Below the pieces are notes generated by a model. It did no database searches and was not told where the DNA came from. It saw nothing but the letters and a program-made list of their open reading frames with translations. The translations under genes and the position numbers were made by a program. From positions 334,026,504 through 334,090,503 of the forward strand of contig OX422211.1 of assembly GCA_949130495.1 (NCBI GenBank): DNA of 64,000 bases, written 5' to 3'. How positions within the stretch are numbered: position 1 is the stretch's first letter; every line of letters begins with the position of its first letter. This document shows positions 22,006 through 32,009 of this stretch, piece by piece. The DNA comes from Sambucus nigra (lineage: Eukaryota > Streptophyta > Magnoliopsida > Dipsacales > Adoxaceae).

Positions 22006-25000
22006 CGATGAAATATTTGTTGCTTCTTTTCATCCTCCCCTAGCACTTTTCGCTCCTTGTTGACCATCTCTTCTCGTTCTTCAACCAACCGGGGCTGGTC
22101 TGAATTTGAAGTTGATGATCCTTCTACATCCATAGACCCTTTTACCAATCGGATTTGGTCTGGACTTATGTCTGTTGATCCTGTAACATCCACAGGTTGG
22201 TCAGCGAGCAGTTTTTGTTCCTCGGAGGTATCAGGATATGTAAATTCTGCTATAAAATCTGCTACAGCTTGCCCTTTCAATGATGCTCCGGGCTCATACA
22301 CAATATCATATTCACCGAGCTCTATTGCCCAGTACATCAATCTCCCTGATTTTTCTGGCTTATGAAGGGCTTGCCTCAGTGGCATGTCGGTATAAACGAC
22401 GATGGTATGGGCCTGGAAATATGGCCTCATTCTTTTACTTGCTTCAATTAATGCCAATGCCAATTTTTCCAGCTTTGGTTACCTGATTTCTGCACCTCGG
22501 AAAGCCTTACTTGTATAATAGATTGGTTTCTGGACTCCATTCTCCAATCTAATCAATGCTGAACTGACTGCATTCTCTGATACTGCTAGATACAAATACA
22601 ACTTCTCTCCTGTTATTGGCCTGGACAACAATGGAGGTGCTCCTAAATATTTCTTCAAGTCTTGAAAGGCCTTCTCACATTCATCAGTCCACTCAAAAGT
22701 TTTTCGAAGTGTTTTGAAGAATGGGAGGCATTTGTCAGTTGCTCGGGACACAAATCTATTGAGCGCTGCAACTCGTCCTGTAAGACTCTGCACTTCTTTC
22801 TTTGTTGTTGGAGATCGTAACCCTAAAAGAGCTTTGATCTTATCTGGATTTGCTTCAATACCTCGCTGGTTAACAATGTATTCGAGAAACATTCCTTCTC
22901 GTACTCCAAATGTGCACTTCGTCGGGTTGAGCTTCATTTGGTATTTATCCAGTTGATCAATGTTGAGCTTCATTTGGTATTTATCCAGTTGATCAAATGT
23001 CTGAGCTAAGTCAACTAGATGATCTGCAGCTTTCTTGCTCTTTGTCAGCATATCATCGACATAGACTTCCATGTTGCAAATGATTTGTTCGGTGAAAACC
23101 TTGTTCATCAGCCGCTGGTATGTCGCTCCTGCATTTTTCAAACCAAAAGGCATAACATTATAGCAATAAGTTCCCCTAGGGGTAATAAAAGAAGTACTTT
23201 CCCTGTCTTCAGGTTTCATTTTGATCTGGTTGTAACCGGAATATGCATCCATGAAGCTGAGCAGCTCATGTCCCGAGGTAGCATCCACTAGTTGGTCAAT
23301 TCTGGGCAATGGAAAATGATCTTTTGGGCATGCCTTGTTGAGATCAGTGAAATCAACACACATTCTCCATTTATTGTTCTTCTTCTTTACCATCACCACA
23401 TTTGCCAGCCAGTCTGGATATTTCACATCTTCAATGAATTGGGCTTTCTGGAGCTTCTCGACCTCCTCTTGTATGGCTTGATTCTTCTCGGGGTTAAATA
23501 CCCTTCTCATCTGCTTTACAGGCTTGATCTCCTTATTCACATTGAGTTCGTGACATAAGAAGTTTGGATCTATTCCTGGCATGTCCTCATGACTCCATGC
23601 GAAAGTTTTCTTCCTGTTTCTCAAGAAAATGATCAATTCTTGTTTTATTAAAGCATCTAACGACGAACCTATCTGGGTTACTCGTTCAGGGTGCTCCTCG
23701 TCCAGAATAACATTTTCTGTAGATTCTACCACCTGTCCTTTTACAAGTTGGGATTCATCCCTGGGATCAAGAGTTTCAATTTCTGTACCTTCTTCCACCT
23801 GGTAGGTGATAGTCTTTTTCCTTGATTCTTCAAGCTCCTCTTGCTCGGCAGATGAATAATAACATTCCCGAGCTACTTTTTGATCACCTTTCACAACTCC
23901 TACCCCAAAGTTTGTTGGAAATTGTAAGCACTGATGTACTGTAGATGGAACTGCTTCGAACTTCTTCAAACCAACTCTTCCCATGATGATGTTGTAGGCT
24001 GACTGCACATTCTTATCCATCACAAAGAAGCGTATTCTTTCTGTTCGACAACCAGGCCAAGTTCCAATGAGTATATCCAACTTGATCGTCCCAAGTGGAA
24101 AAACTTTCTCGCCAGCAAAACCCAGGAGAGGTCTGTGATACGGTTCCAATTGAGATAATTTCAGATTCAAACTGTCAAAGCATGAATAGTACATGATGTC
24201 TGCTGAACTTCCATTATCCACCAACACCCTTGAAATCACCACATCTTTCATCCTCATTTTGATCACCAAGGGATTGTCGTGAGGGTAAAGGACACCTGCC
24301 AAATCGTTTTTTGAAAAACCAATAACTAACTTCTCTTTATTTACCTTCCTCGGTCGATCATCCTCGGCAAGATTTATTCGTTGAATATATGAGCAGGCTT
24401 GAGCCTCTCCGAGATAGGCCTTTCTTTCTGCAGTAAGGTCTCCTCCTCCAGCATCTCCTCCTGTAATAACATTACAATCAAATGACCCAAAACGTATGGA
24501 AAATACCTCTCGTTCAGGCTGTCTTGGCTTCTTTGGAAGATCGGGGTCTTCATCTGGATCATCTTCATGATCTCTTTTCTTTTTCTCCTCCGTCCGACGA
24601 GGAGATCTGGAACGATCTCTATTTCTATCATCATTCTTCCTGTCACCTCTGCGATCTACATACTTTGACAATTTTCCTCTTCGAATGAGCGTTTCAATCT
24701 CGTTCTGAAGGGCTATGCAATTTTTGGTCGTATGGCCATGATCTTTATGGAACTCGCAATATTTGGCCCTATTTCTCAGTTCGGGATTGGTCCTCAGTTT
24801 ATCTGGCCACTTAATTTCTTCGTTATTCTTGATTTCTTCCAAAACATGATTAATACCCATTTTCAATGGAGTATAATTATCGTATTTCTTCAGGACTTCC
24901 CATGATGTCCTATTATTCTTGGAATGCTTGTCACCACCATTACCTCTTTGCTCTTTCTTCTTAGATTTGTCAACCTCCACCTTGGTTTCTTTATCCATAT

Positions 25001-26225
25001 TCTTCTTCGCGGCCATAGCCTCCTCGGCATTCATGACTTTGGCCGCTTTTGCCATCAACTCCGACATAGTTTTAGGTGGATCTTTGGCTAAAGTGTAGTA
25101 TAACTTGTTAGGCAACAAGCCACTCATCAAAGCAGTGATCGCTGTCTTTTCTTCATAATCTATGACTTCCAACTTCTCGTTATTGAAACGAGTTATGTAA
25201 TCTCTAGTACTCTCACTTGATTTTTGTCTAACACTTAACAAGTGCGCTACTCGCTTTACCGGTTTTGCTCCAAAACAGAAATTGCCAATGAACAACTCGG
25301 CTAACTAAATAAAAGTCGAAATCTTACCCCGAGGAAGATTGTTCTACCATATCTGTGCAGACCCGGTAAGAGTTCCCGAGAATGCTCTACATTTCATCTC
25401 GTCGGGGACGACATATATGTCGGCAGCAGCTTGGTATTGTTCTATATGAAGAACATGATCTGTCTTTCCATCATACTTAGGGGTCACTACAGGTGCTTTG
25501 AATTTCGATGGTGTAGGAAAATTCACAATGGCCTGCACAAAAGGTGTCCCTTGAACAAAAGTTCTCTGTAAGGGATTCCTTTCTTTAGCCATTTCTCCAA
25601 GTCTACCCTCCAATCGCTGAATGGAACCCTTCCATGCTTCATTTCCTTCCTCGGGCTGCTTAGTCCGAACAATTGATTGCTCTGACGTAGCTTCCTGAGA
25701 TCTATCTCGACGAGTAGCTGGTCTTGATTGTGCTGATCCTTCTCTCAAACCTGATGGTGGTCGAAAGCTTCTCGATGGGGCTCTAGGTGGGCTCATATTT
25801 CTCCTTGGTCCTAACCAACTGAAAGGAGATGCCCTGCTTAATCTTTCCAGGGCGCTAGTTCTCTCCGGAGAGAGGGTGATATGTTGATCTGTATCTGTAG
25901 CCTGTATCGATGAAGTTCGCCCAGGTTGATAAGAAAAATCATTAGATTCTTCATTACGATATGACCCGGTACGCCTGGATCGCGATTGCCCACGATCACT
26001 CATTTGCCTTGAATGGGTAGGTGCACCGCCGTGAAGAGTTTGAATGAGTTGCCTCATCGTTTCTTGCATGGCGGTTTGTCCTTCAGCCAGATTCATCATA
26101 ATTCCAGCCAGATCTGGAGGTGCAGATGGATTTGGGGGATTTCCAGTATTTCCGGCATTTCGATTACTGGATTCTGGATTATCTGCCATTGATGATAAAT
26201 GATTTTTGGTGAAAAATGATAGCAA
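22006..26225 (-). pseudogene. Element A gag-protease-RT-RNase H (5' part of gag-pol)
   Basis: One reading frame runs from ATG at 26225 (an inner ATG at 26189 begins MADNPESS) to the CACTA junction, broken by nonsense codons only. The breaks are TAG at 25341-25343 and a second TAG about 40 bases further on in gag, and TAA at 22479-22481, where B has TAC. Order: gag with a zinc-knuckle-like YCEFHKDHGHTTKNC (about 24750), protease VLVDNGSSADI (about 24210), RT with CVDFTDLNKACPKDHFPLP (about 23330) and YVDD (about 23060), RNase H (about 22620-22340). In RT a 36-base in-frame tandem duplication repeats DQLDKYQMKLN (about 22928-22998), absent from B. The linker up to 22009 leads to the second RNase H on the other side of the CACTA. 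Confidence 0.93.
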
Positions 26226-26231
26226 CAGTCG

Positions 26232-26256
26232 TTTCCCACAGACGGCGCTAATCTGT
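26232..26256 (-). promoter_or_regulatory. Primer-binding site region of element A
   Basis: On the minus strand the 5' LTR is followed by ACAGATTAGCGCCGTCTGTG. GGCGCC-type sites a few bases after the LTR are common primer-binding sites in plant gypsy elements; the exact tRNA is not assigned here. Confidence 0.55.
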
Positions 26257-26817
26257 TGATGTAAAAAATTAGATCACTCTAATTATTAAATCACAGATAA
26301 ATAAAATGAAACATAGATTTTTAAAGTGGTTCAGCCTTATAAGAATGGCCTACGTCCACTGTTATGTTATTGCGGAGTGTTTGGGAATTCTCGATTACAA
26401 GTTCAGTCAAGAAATTCCAGTCCCTTTGAATGAAGGTGATACAAGGTATTTATAGCCCTTAGGCTGTACATGAATGGGTTGATACATTAAATGATATACA
26501 TATGAAAAGGTAATACATTTAATGCAGCATGTGCGTCAAGATGATAAACATTCAATGAATAGTTGAACTGTTGATATTCTGGCAATTAATACTACGGTCG
26601 AGATGCAGCTCGGACCGCCTTAGTTGCTCGTTGCTCAGGAGTTCCTCGGAGTGCTAGAGTACCTAGGAGTGCTGAAGTTCCTCGGTATATCCTCGTTGTT
26701 CGGAGAGAACATGAGTTGGTCGGGGAAGTGAACTTCCTCGTTGTTATTGTACCACGTAGATTGACAAGTGTCATCGTATGATTCGTCCACATCAGCATAT
26801 TAATTTTGGTATCAACA
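26257..26817 (-). repeat. 5' LTR of element A
   Basis: 561 bases, the same length as the 3' LTR with about 11 substitutions by eye and no indels. TATA-like box at plus 26447-26454 (TATTTATA). The target duplication CATGT follows at 26818-26822. The low divergence indicates a geologically recent insertion, earlier than that of the CACTA inside it. Confidence 0.95.
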
Positions 26818-27528
26818 CATGTCTTAATAATTCACAGACCCAAAAAAAATTGGGCATAGTTTCCTCTATTTTCTAGACATTTCAAACTTGTAAATATAAA
26901 ACCTGCTTATTATAAAGCCCGCACGGCTATAAAATTTAGCAATCAAATTATAAAAGCCCGCACGACCATAAAACTAAACAATAAGAGCCCGCACGGCTAT
27001 AACACATAAAAAACATAATCCTGAATTCCCACACCATTGTATAAACAATCTTCATGTCGTAAACCATTGCCATCTTCACTTGCTCCATGTACGAAAATCC
27101 TACAAATGGTAGGATACAAAAAAAAAAATGATATCAGTAACCAAGTAGTTTTACAAAAAATTTATTCAAGCTGAAAATTGCTTATATGAGTTATAATTAT
27201 CAACATATCAATGTTTTTAAGCCTAAGTCTAGAAATATGAAAATTATAGTCGTATTCTCAAACCGAGGGTCCCGTGATCATGCAGTCAGTTCGTACGAGT
27301 TACATTGGTCCCGTGCGAGGTGTTGGTGCCACTCAGGGGGCCGTTCAGGGGCTGTTTCAGATTTTTCCCACTAACACCATGTTTTTATGCCTAAGTCTAG
27401 AAATATGGAAATTATTATCGTATTCTCAAACCGGGAGTCCCGTGATTGAACGACCAGTTCCTACGAGTTACATTGGTCCCGTGGGAAGTATTCCTGCGAG
27501 TTACATTGGTCCCGTGCGAAGTTCCTTG
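26818..27528. other. LTR-like remnant flanking element A, with short repeats
   Basis: Probably one older sequence with 10146-10312. AAGCCCGCACGGCTATAA recurs at about 26917, 26956 (variant) and 26986. No coding frame. It abuts, without a clear boundary motif, the part of chromovirus D's 5' LTR recognisable from about 27529. It may be part of another LTR family or a diverged section of D's LTR. Confidence 0.35.
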
Positions 27529-27548
27529 CAACTTATTTTGAATAAATG
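27213..27548 (+). repeat. 168-bp tandem duplication with inner triplicate
   Basis: GTTTTTAAGCCTAAGTCTAG at 27213 recurs as GTTTTTATGCCTAAGTCTAG at 27381, with similarity through CGTATTCTCAAACCG and GGTCCCGTGAT. Within the units ACGAGTTACATTGGTCCCGT occurs at about 27295 and 27465, and a GCGAGTTACATTGGTCCCGT copy at about 27495. Confidence 0.8.
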
Positions 27549-28467
27549 CCTATAACCCTATAATTTATTCCCCTTATCAGTAAAAAGAATCCCAAGTAGC
27601 TACCTTAAGATTCAGGGATTAGACCCCAGCATACGCACGATAAATCTAATTGGCCTGTAAAACTCAAATGTTGAGTGCGTAGTTTTGCTTACTTGCTACA
27701 AACGTATGAGTGCCACTCTAGCTAAGTATGCCGAGGTATATTTTAATATTACTCGATTATTAGAATTGCCTATTCAATTGTATTTTATGCCTTGAGTGAT
27801 ATTGTAATGGTATGTCTATGCTATTGAAGCCCTATATATGATAATTTATGGGTTATCTTGTTATAATTTCAACCAATATCACAATAACTTAATACTTATT
27901 TATCCAGTTATCTTCACCATATTATTCATTTACATATCAGTAGGCTTAAATATACTCACGATAGTCTTATGATATTGCATTTTGTTTTAATAGGTATACA
28001 TTAAATAATTTGCTTCCACTATTTTCTAACACCTTATCATACTGTATAGAAATAAAAATTATCTACTTGGCATGTTTGCCTAATTGTTTTCATTCCAGAT
28101 GGACAAAGAACTTGAAGAAGATTAGTTACCCCCCGCACCTTTGAACTTTCATTCTCTTCTACTCCCCATAATATTCCCAGTTATGTACATGTGGGCAGTG
28201 ACAGACAAGAATGATAGTCCTTATTGGAATATTTATACCGCAACCTATGAGCTACTATGAATCCCGAGTGTTTCCTCGATGTTTTAAATTTATGTTCTAC
28301 ATGAACAATTAATATTGTTTTTTCTTTCATTGTCAGACTCCGATATGCAATAAAATATTAGGCATCTCTCTAATAAAAGTCTTTTAAATTCCAACACGCT
28401 AAAATTATTATTGTATTTCATTTTATTCTTATTTATCATCAAAACACAAATATTCACTGATGCGACA
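27529..28467 (+). repeat. 5' LTR of element D (3' portion only)
   Basis: Shares long stretches with the 3' LTR: GGGATTAGACCCC, GATAAATCTAATTGGC, GAAGCCCTATAT, TAATTTATGGGTTAT, AGTCTTATGATATT and GAAGAAGATTAGTTA. It ends with GATGCGACA. The first ~2 kb present in the 3' LTR has no counterpart here. Confidence 0.75.
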
Positions 28468-28468
28468 T

Positions 28469-28482
28469 CAAGGTATCAGAGC
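28469..28482 (+). promoter_or_regulatory. Primer-binding site of element D (initiator-Met type)
   Basis: AAGGTATCAGAGC lies just after the LTR end. It matches, apart from the first bases, the TGGTATCAGAGC site complementary to the 3' end of initiator tRNA-Met used by many plant LTR retrotransposons. Confidence 0.65.
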
Positions 28483-28600
28483 ATAACCGAGTTTTATGCC
28501 TATACGAGACAAATACCGGGATCTTCTCTTATGTCATAGATGACAATTATTTTAAAATGTTTTTATTATTATATTTTGTTACTCATACTGTTTTGTAGTA

Positions 28601-28980
28601 ATGAATATTTGGGATGGCATTTATCTCGTCATTTGTGATTCGATGCATGCATGCTTTAAGCAAGCTATCAAAGAATTGGGATATGCCAAACTGTGCCAAC
28701 ACATCCGAAGCATCGAACGTGACTTGGCAATTGCTACTCCAAAAATTAAACATTGTCCAGAAATTAAATATAGTTTAATAATTGGTCACCTAATGGGAGA
28801 ATCTCAGACCACTCGACAAGTAAAAAGGTTTTCCGACGATCCAGAATTCCTACAATAAGCAACCCATCTCGCGTGGGACGTAGTATTACCCAATGAAGTT
28901 ACCGTGACTCCTCCTGATTCCTCGATAGACTATGGAACTCTTTCCCCGTTATTACAGTCTTTAACCCTATAGATACCACT
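28601..28980 (+). pseudogene. Leader ORF between the primer-binding site and gag of element D
   Basis: ATG at 28601 opens 85 codons (MNIWDGIYLVICDSMHACF...), then TAA. The same frame continues for another 40 codons (AWDVVLPNEVTVTPPDSSID) before the next stop, so an older frame of about 125 codons may have existed upstream of gag. No family recognised. It could also be the original gag N-terminus moved out of frame. Confidence 0.35.
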
Positions 28981-29363
28981 ACTTCACCAGACTCCTTAGA
29001 TGATGATTGCAATCCTTTCGAAAATGACAATGATCCCTAACATGAGCAAGTAGTTCCTCGACTGGATTAAACTAATCACCAGAGTGTGGATGTAATTAAA
29101 TAAAGTTGAAGTGTGAAAGTAGATGAACTCTGCACCACCGTAGCATAACCTAATAGTTCTTTTGTTGGTTTTTTTTTGTGTTGTAAAATAGAACTGATGA
29201 CTATGTACTTTTTCTCTTTTCTTTGTTTTCTACGTTTACTATGTACTGAAAAATCTAATATGACATAAAATGATGAGTTGTTGAAATCTAATATGATATA
29301 AAATGATGAGTTGTTGTATTATCTTTACTTTTAATTTATCTATTATAATATTGTCTACATAGT

Positions 29364-31084
29364 ATGGTTACTACTCAAGAAAATACCAGTGGAACTCAAG
29401 AAGAACAGTCTATTCCACAAATGCCAAATCAACCTACCACAAATGAAGGAATCTTACGTTGTCTTCAAGAGTTAATTACACTAACCAATGACAACAAAAT
29501 ATACCTCCAACTCCTTTGAATAATAAAATTCCAGATTAAACTCGAAGGATGAATGCTCTTAAGGAATTTCTAAGACAGAAACCCCCCAAAATTTCTTAAA
29601 AATCCCGGTGCAATTGAAGCGTTGAAATGGATTTGCCAAACACTTATGGTACTTAACGGAGTTAGAATTATTCCTGAACATAAAGTTAGCTTTGTATCTC
29701 TTGGAAGGAGAAGAAGACTTTTAGTGAAAGTCCATCATACAATCCCGTAACGTGAATGAGATAACTTGGGGATAATTTGAAGAAATTTTCTACAACAAGT
29801 GCTTTATAGAAACTATAAGAGATCAAATGACCGTAGATTTCTTAAACCTATAGTAGAAGCAAATGACAGTGGCCTAATACGAATCCAAGTTTACTGAACT
29901 ATCTCTATATGCCTAAGAATATGTTGACACTAATCCTAAAGAGTTCAAGCATTTTGAACGAGGATTACGCCAAACCATAATATCTTTTTTTTATTCCTTT
30001 ACAGGTCCAAGAGTTTAACCGAATTGTTGAAATATCCTCTCTTATAGAGAATAATCTCACAATTACTAACCTAGCCCGCATTTATAATCCTTCCTAAAAT
30101 CCCTATGTTATTAGGAACCAACAAAATCAACGAGATCATCCTTAATATAAACCCAAGGATGGAAAAACATTTAGTAAAATTCGACACAATACTGACAGGC
30201 CTTTTATATGTTACCATGAATACAACCAAGTAGGACATATGAGACACCATTGCTCAAATCTACCAATTCCTCCTCCTTCTACCTATCCTAACTTTGTTAA
30301 ACCTCTTTTTAAAAATCCCACCCATAAATTTAACCATATACCATAATTAAATTCCTTTGAAAAGAAGAAGAAACCAGTTACTAAGAATCAAAGTTGGAAT
30401 TACTCCCTTCTCCCAGCAAAAAATCCAAATCACCACAGTGTGGTCGAAGGTAATCTTCCTTTTTATAATATTTTAGGACATGCATTATTTGATTATGGAT
30501 CCACACACTCTTTCATTAGTCAGTCATGCCTAACTGGATTATAATTATCTTGTAGTCCATTAGCGTATCCTTTCACTATAGGAATGCTGGTTGTTACCAA
30601 TAAAATCTGTAAATGTCATAACTTACATTTTGGAGCCAGGATATTAACCCTAGACTTGATTATCTTGATTTAATAGAATTCGATTTAATATTAGGAACGA
30701 ACATTTTATCTCCAAACTAGGCCCATATTGACTATCACACACAGATCGTAACATTCAAACCACCTCACTAAACTTCATTTTATTTTGTTGGAAGAAATCC
30801 CTGTTAACCCTTAAATTTTAAAACAAGTGACAAACATACCTCTCCCCTTTCCAATATTTTGACTAAATACAAGGATGTGTTTCCTGAAGATTTACCTCGA
30901 TTACATCCCCTTCGAGATATTGAATTTTTCATCAATCTATTACCAAATAGTTCCCCTATTTCAATATCCCCTTACTGTATGGATCCTTTGGGATTAAGAG
31001 AACACAACTAGATGACTTACTCAGTAAAGGATTTATATGCCCCCAGCACATCCCCTTGGGGAGCCCAAGTATTATTTGAGAAAG
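29364..31084 (+). pseudogene. Element D gag, protease and start of RT
   Basis: Starts at ATG 29364 (MVTTQENTSGTQEEQ) and survives as pieces in shifting frames. Gag core around 29640-30060 has the chromovirus pattern: MTVAxYESKFTELSLYA, a GLRQTI region, then VQEFNRIVEISSLIE. The zinc knuckle near 30200 reads CYHEYNQVGHMRHHC with the second Cys lost. The protease signature at about 30480 is LFDYGSTHSFIS (usual DSG changed to DYG). The RT start is recognisable at 31040-31084 (PWGAQVLFEK) and then stops abruptly at a foreign sequence. Many stop codons; non-functional. Confidence 0.72.
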
Positions 31085-31088
31085 CGGT

Positions 31089-31985
31089 GTGTGATACCGA
31101 TTTAAATTAATTTGCAAATTTCTAATTTGGCACACTTCTATATTAGAGTCTGTTTTTAAACCAAATTAATTCAGCCCCTAAACATGCAACTACATGTCAA
31201 ACAAATTAAGATATAGCATGCGACACAAAATTCAAGAAAAATCCCCGAAGGGCAAAAACTTTTTATTTCTAGAACTTTAACAAGTTTACAAGACCATTGA
31301 CTTACATACACCTTGATATCGCCCACAAGAGTAATGCACGGTGACTTCGTCAAACCTTCAAAGGTTGACTAGAAATTAACAATGGCTCGCACGCAGCTAT
31401 ACCACAGGACTTGCAGTCTTAGATCTTCCCAGAGAGTCCCTCTACAATAACACACAACTTTCCGGTTGTAGATATTTCCCCATAAAGTATGAACAAAACC
31501 AAAGATGTTATTGGGTTCCAAAAGGATTCACAAAAGTATGGGAATGATGTGTGAATCAAAAAATGAGTTTTGGGACTCAAAAATATGAAGACTTGAGATA
31601 ATAGAACTCTTAAAAACGTCTCTCTAAGTCTTAAACAAATACACCACCGATATAGGTATTTATAGGCGTAAAAAATCAGATGCGATCTTTTGAGAATATT
31701 CGAAGCGATCCGAACCGGGTTCCCAGGGCAATTCGGATCTCCTCCTTATTTCGAACAGATCCTTGTTTGCTTAGGCGATCCGGATCCTTTAAAATTAAAA
31801 GGTTCAGATCGCCCCTATGTTCTATGTAAGGACATTTTTTTCTCCCCTTCAAACGCGCATAAATTCTTCACCGTATGTCGGTTGAGGTGACATTTTTTCC
31901 AGTATCTTCATGACGTCGAGCTCTTCAACTTTCTAGTGACTAGACCTCCAGACTATGGCTGTAAAATTACCAAAATACCCTTGAA
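31089..31985 (-). repeat. Copia-type LTR (SIRE-like, related to element E), minus orientation
   Basis: Read on the minus strand, its last 280 bases parallel the end of element E's LTR: GTATGTAAGTCAATGGTC, GTTCTAGAAATAAAA, GCCCTTCGGG and TGTCGCATGCT occur in the same order. The outer end at 31089 is TGTGTGATACCG. A TATA-like box lies at plus 31657-31664. The right boundary is approximate; there is no clear target duplication and no second LTR. It separates the broken D RT from the broken element C protease. Confidence 0.65.
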
Positions 31986-32009
31986 CTTTCCTATCTTGCG
32001 TTTCTTTCA

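Larger units (their letters stand above)
10313..26817 (-). mobile_element. Element A: complete Ty3/gypsy Tat-type retrotransposon (16.5 kb)
   Basis: Both LTRs are 561 bases (10313-10873 and 26257-26817), start TG and end CA, and differ by eye at about 11 positions (about 98% identical). Target duplication is CACGT on the left and CATGT on the right. The sense direction is minus: 5' LTR at the right, then primer-binding site, gag, protease, RT, RNase H, a second RNase H, integrase, a convergent antisense gene, polypurine tract and 3' LTR. The second RNase H and the antisense gene point to the Tat lineage. A 4448-bp CACTA lies within pol; without it the element is about 12.05 kb. Several nonsense mutations make it non-autonomous today. 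Confidence 0.93.
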
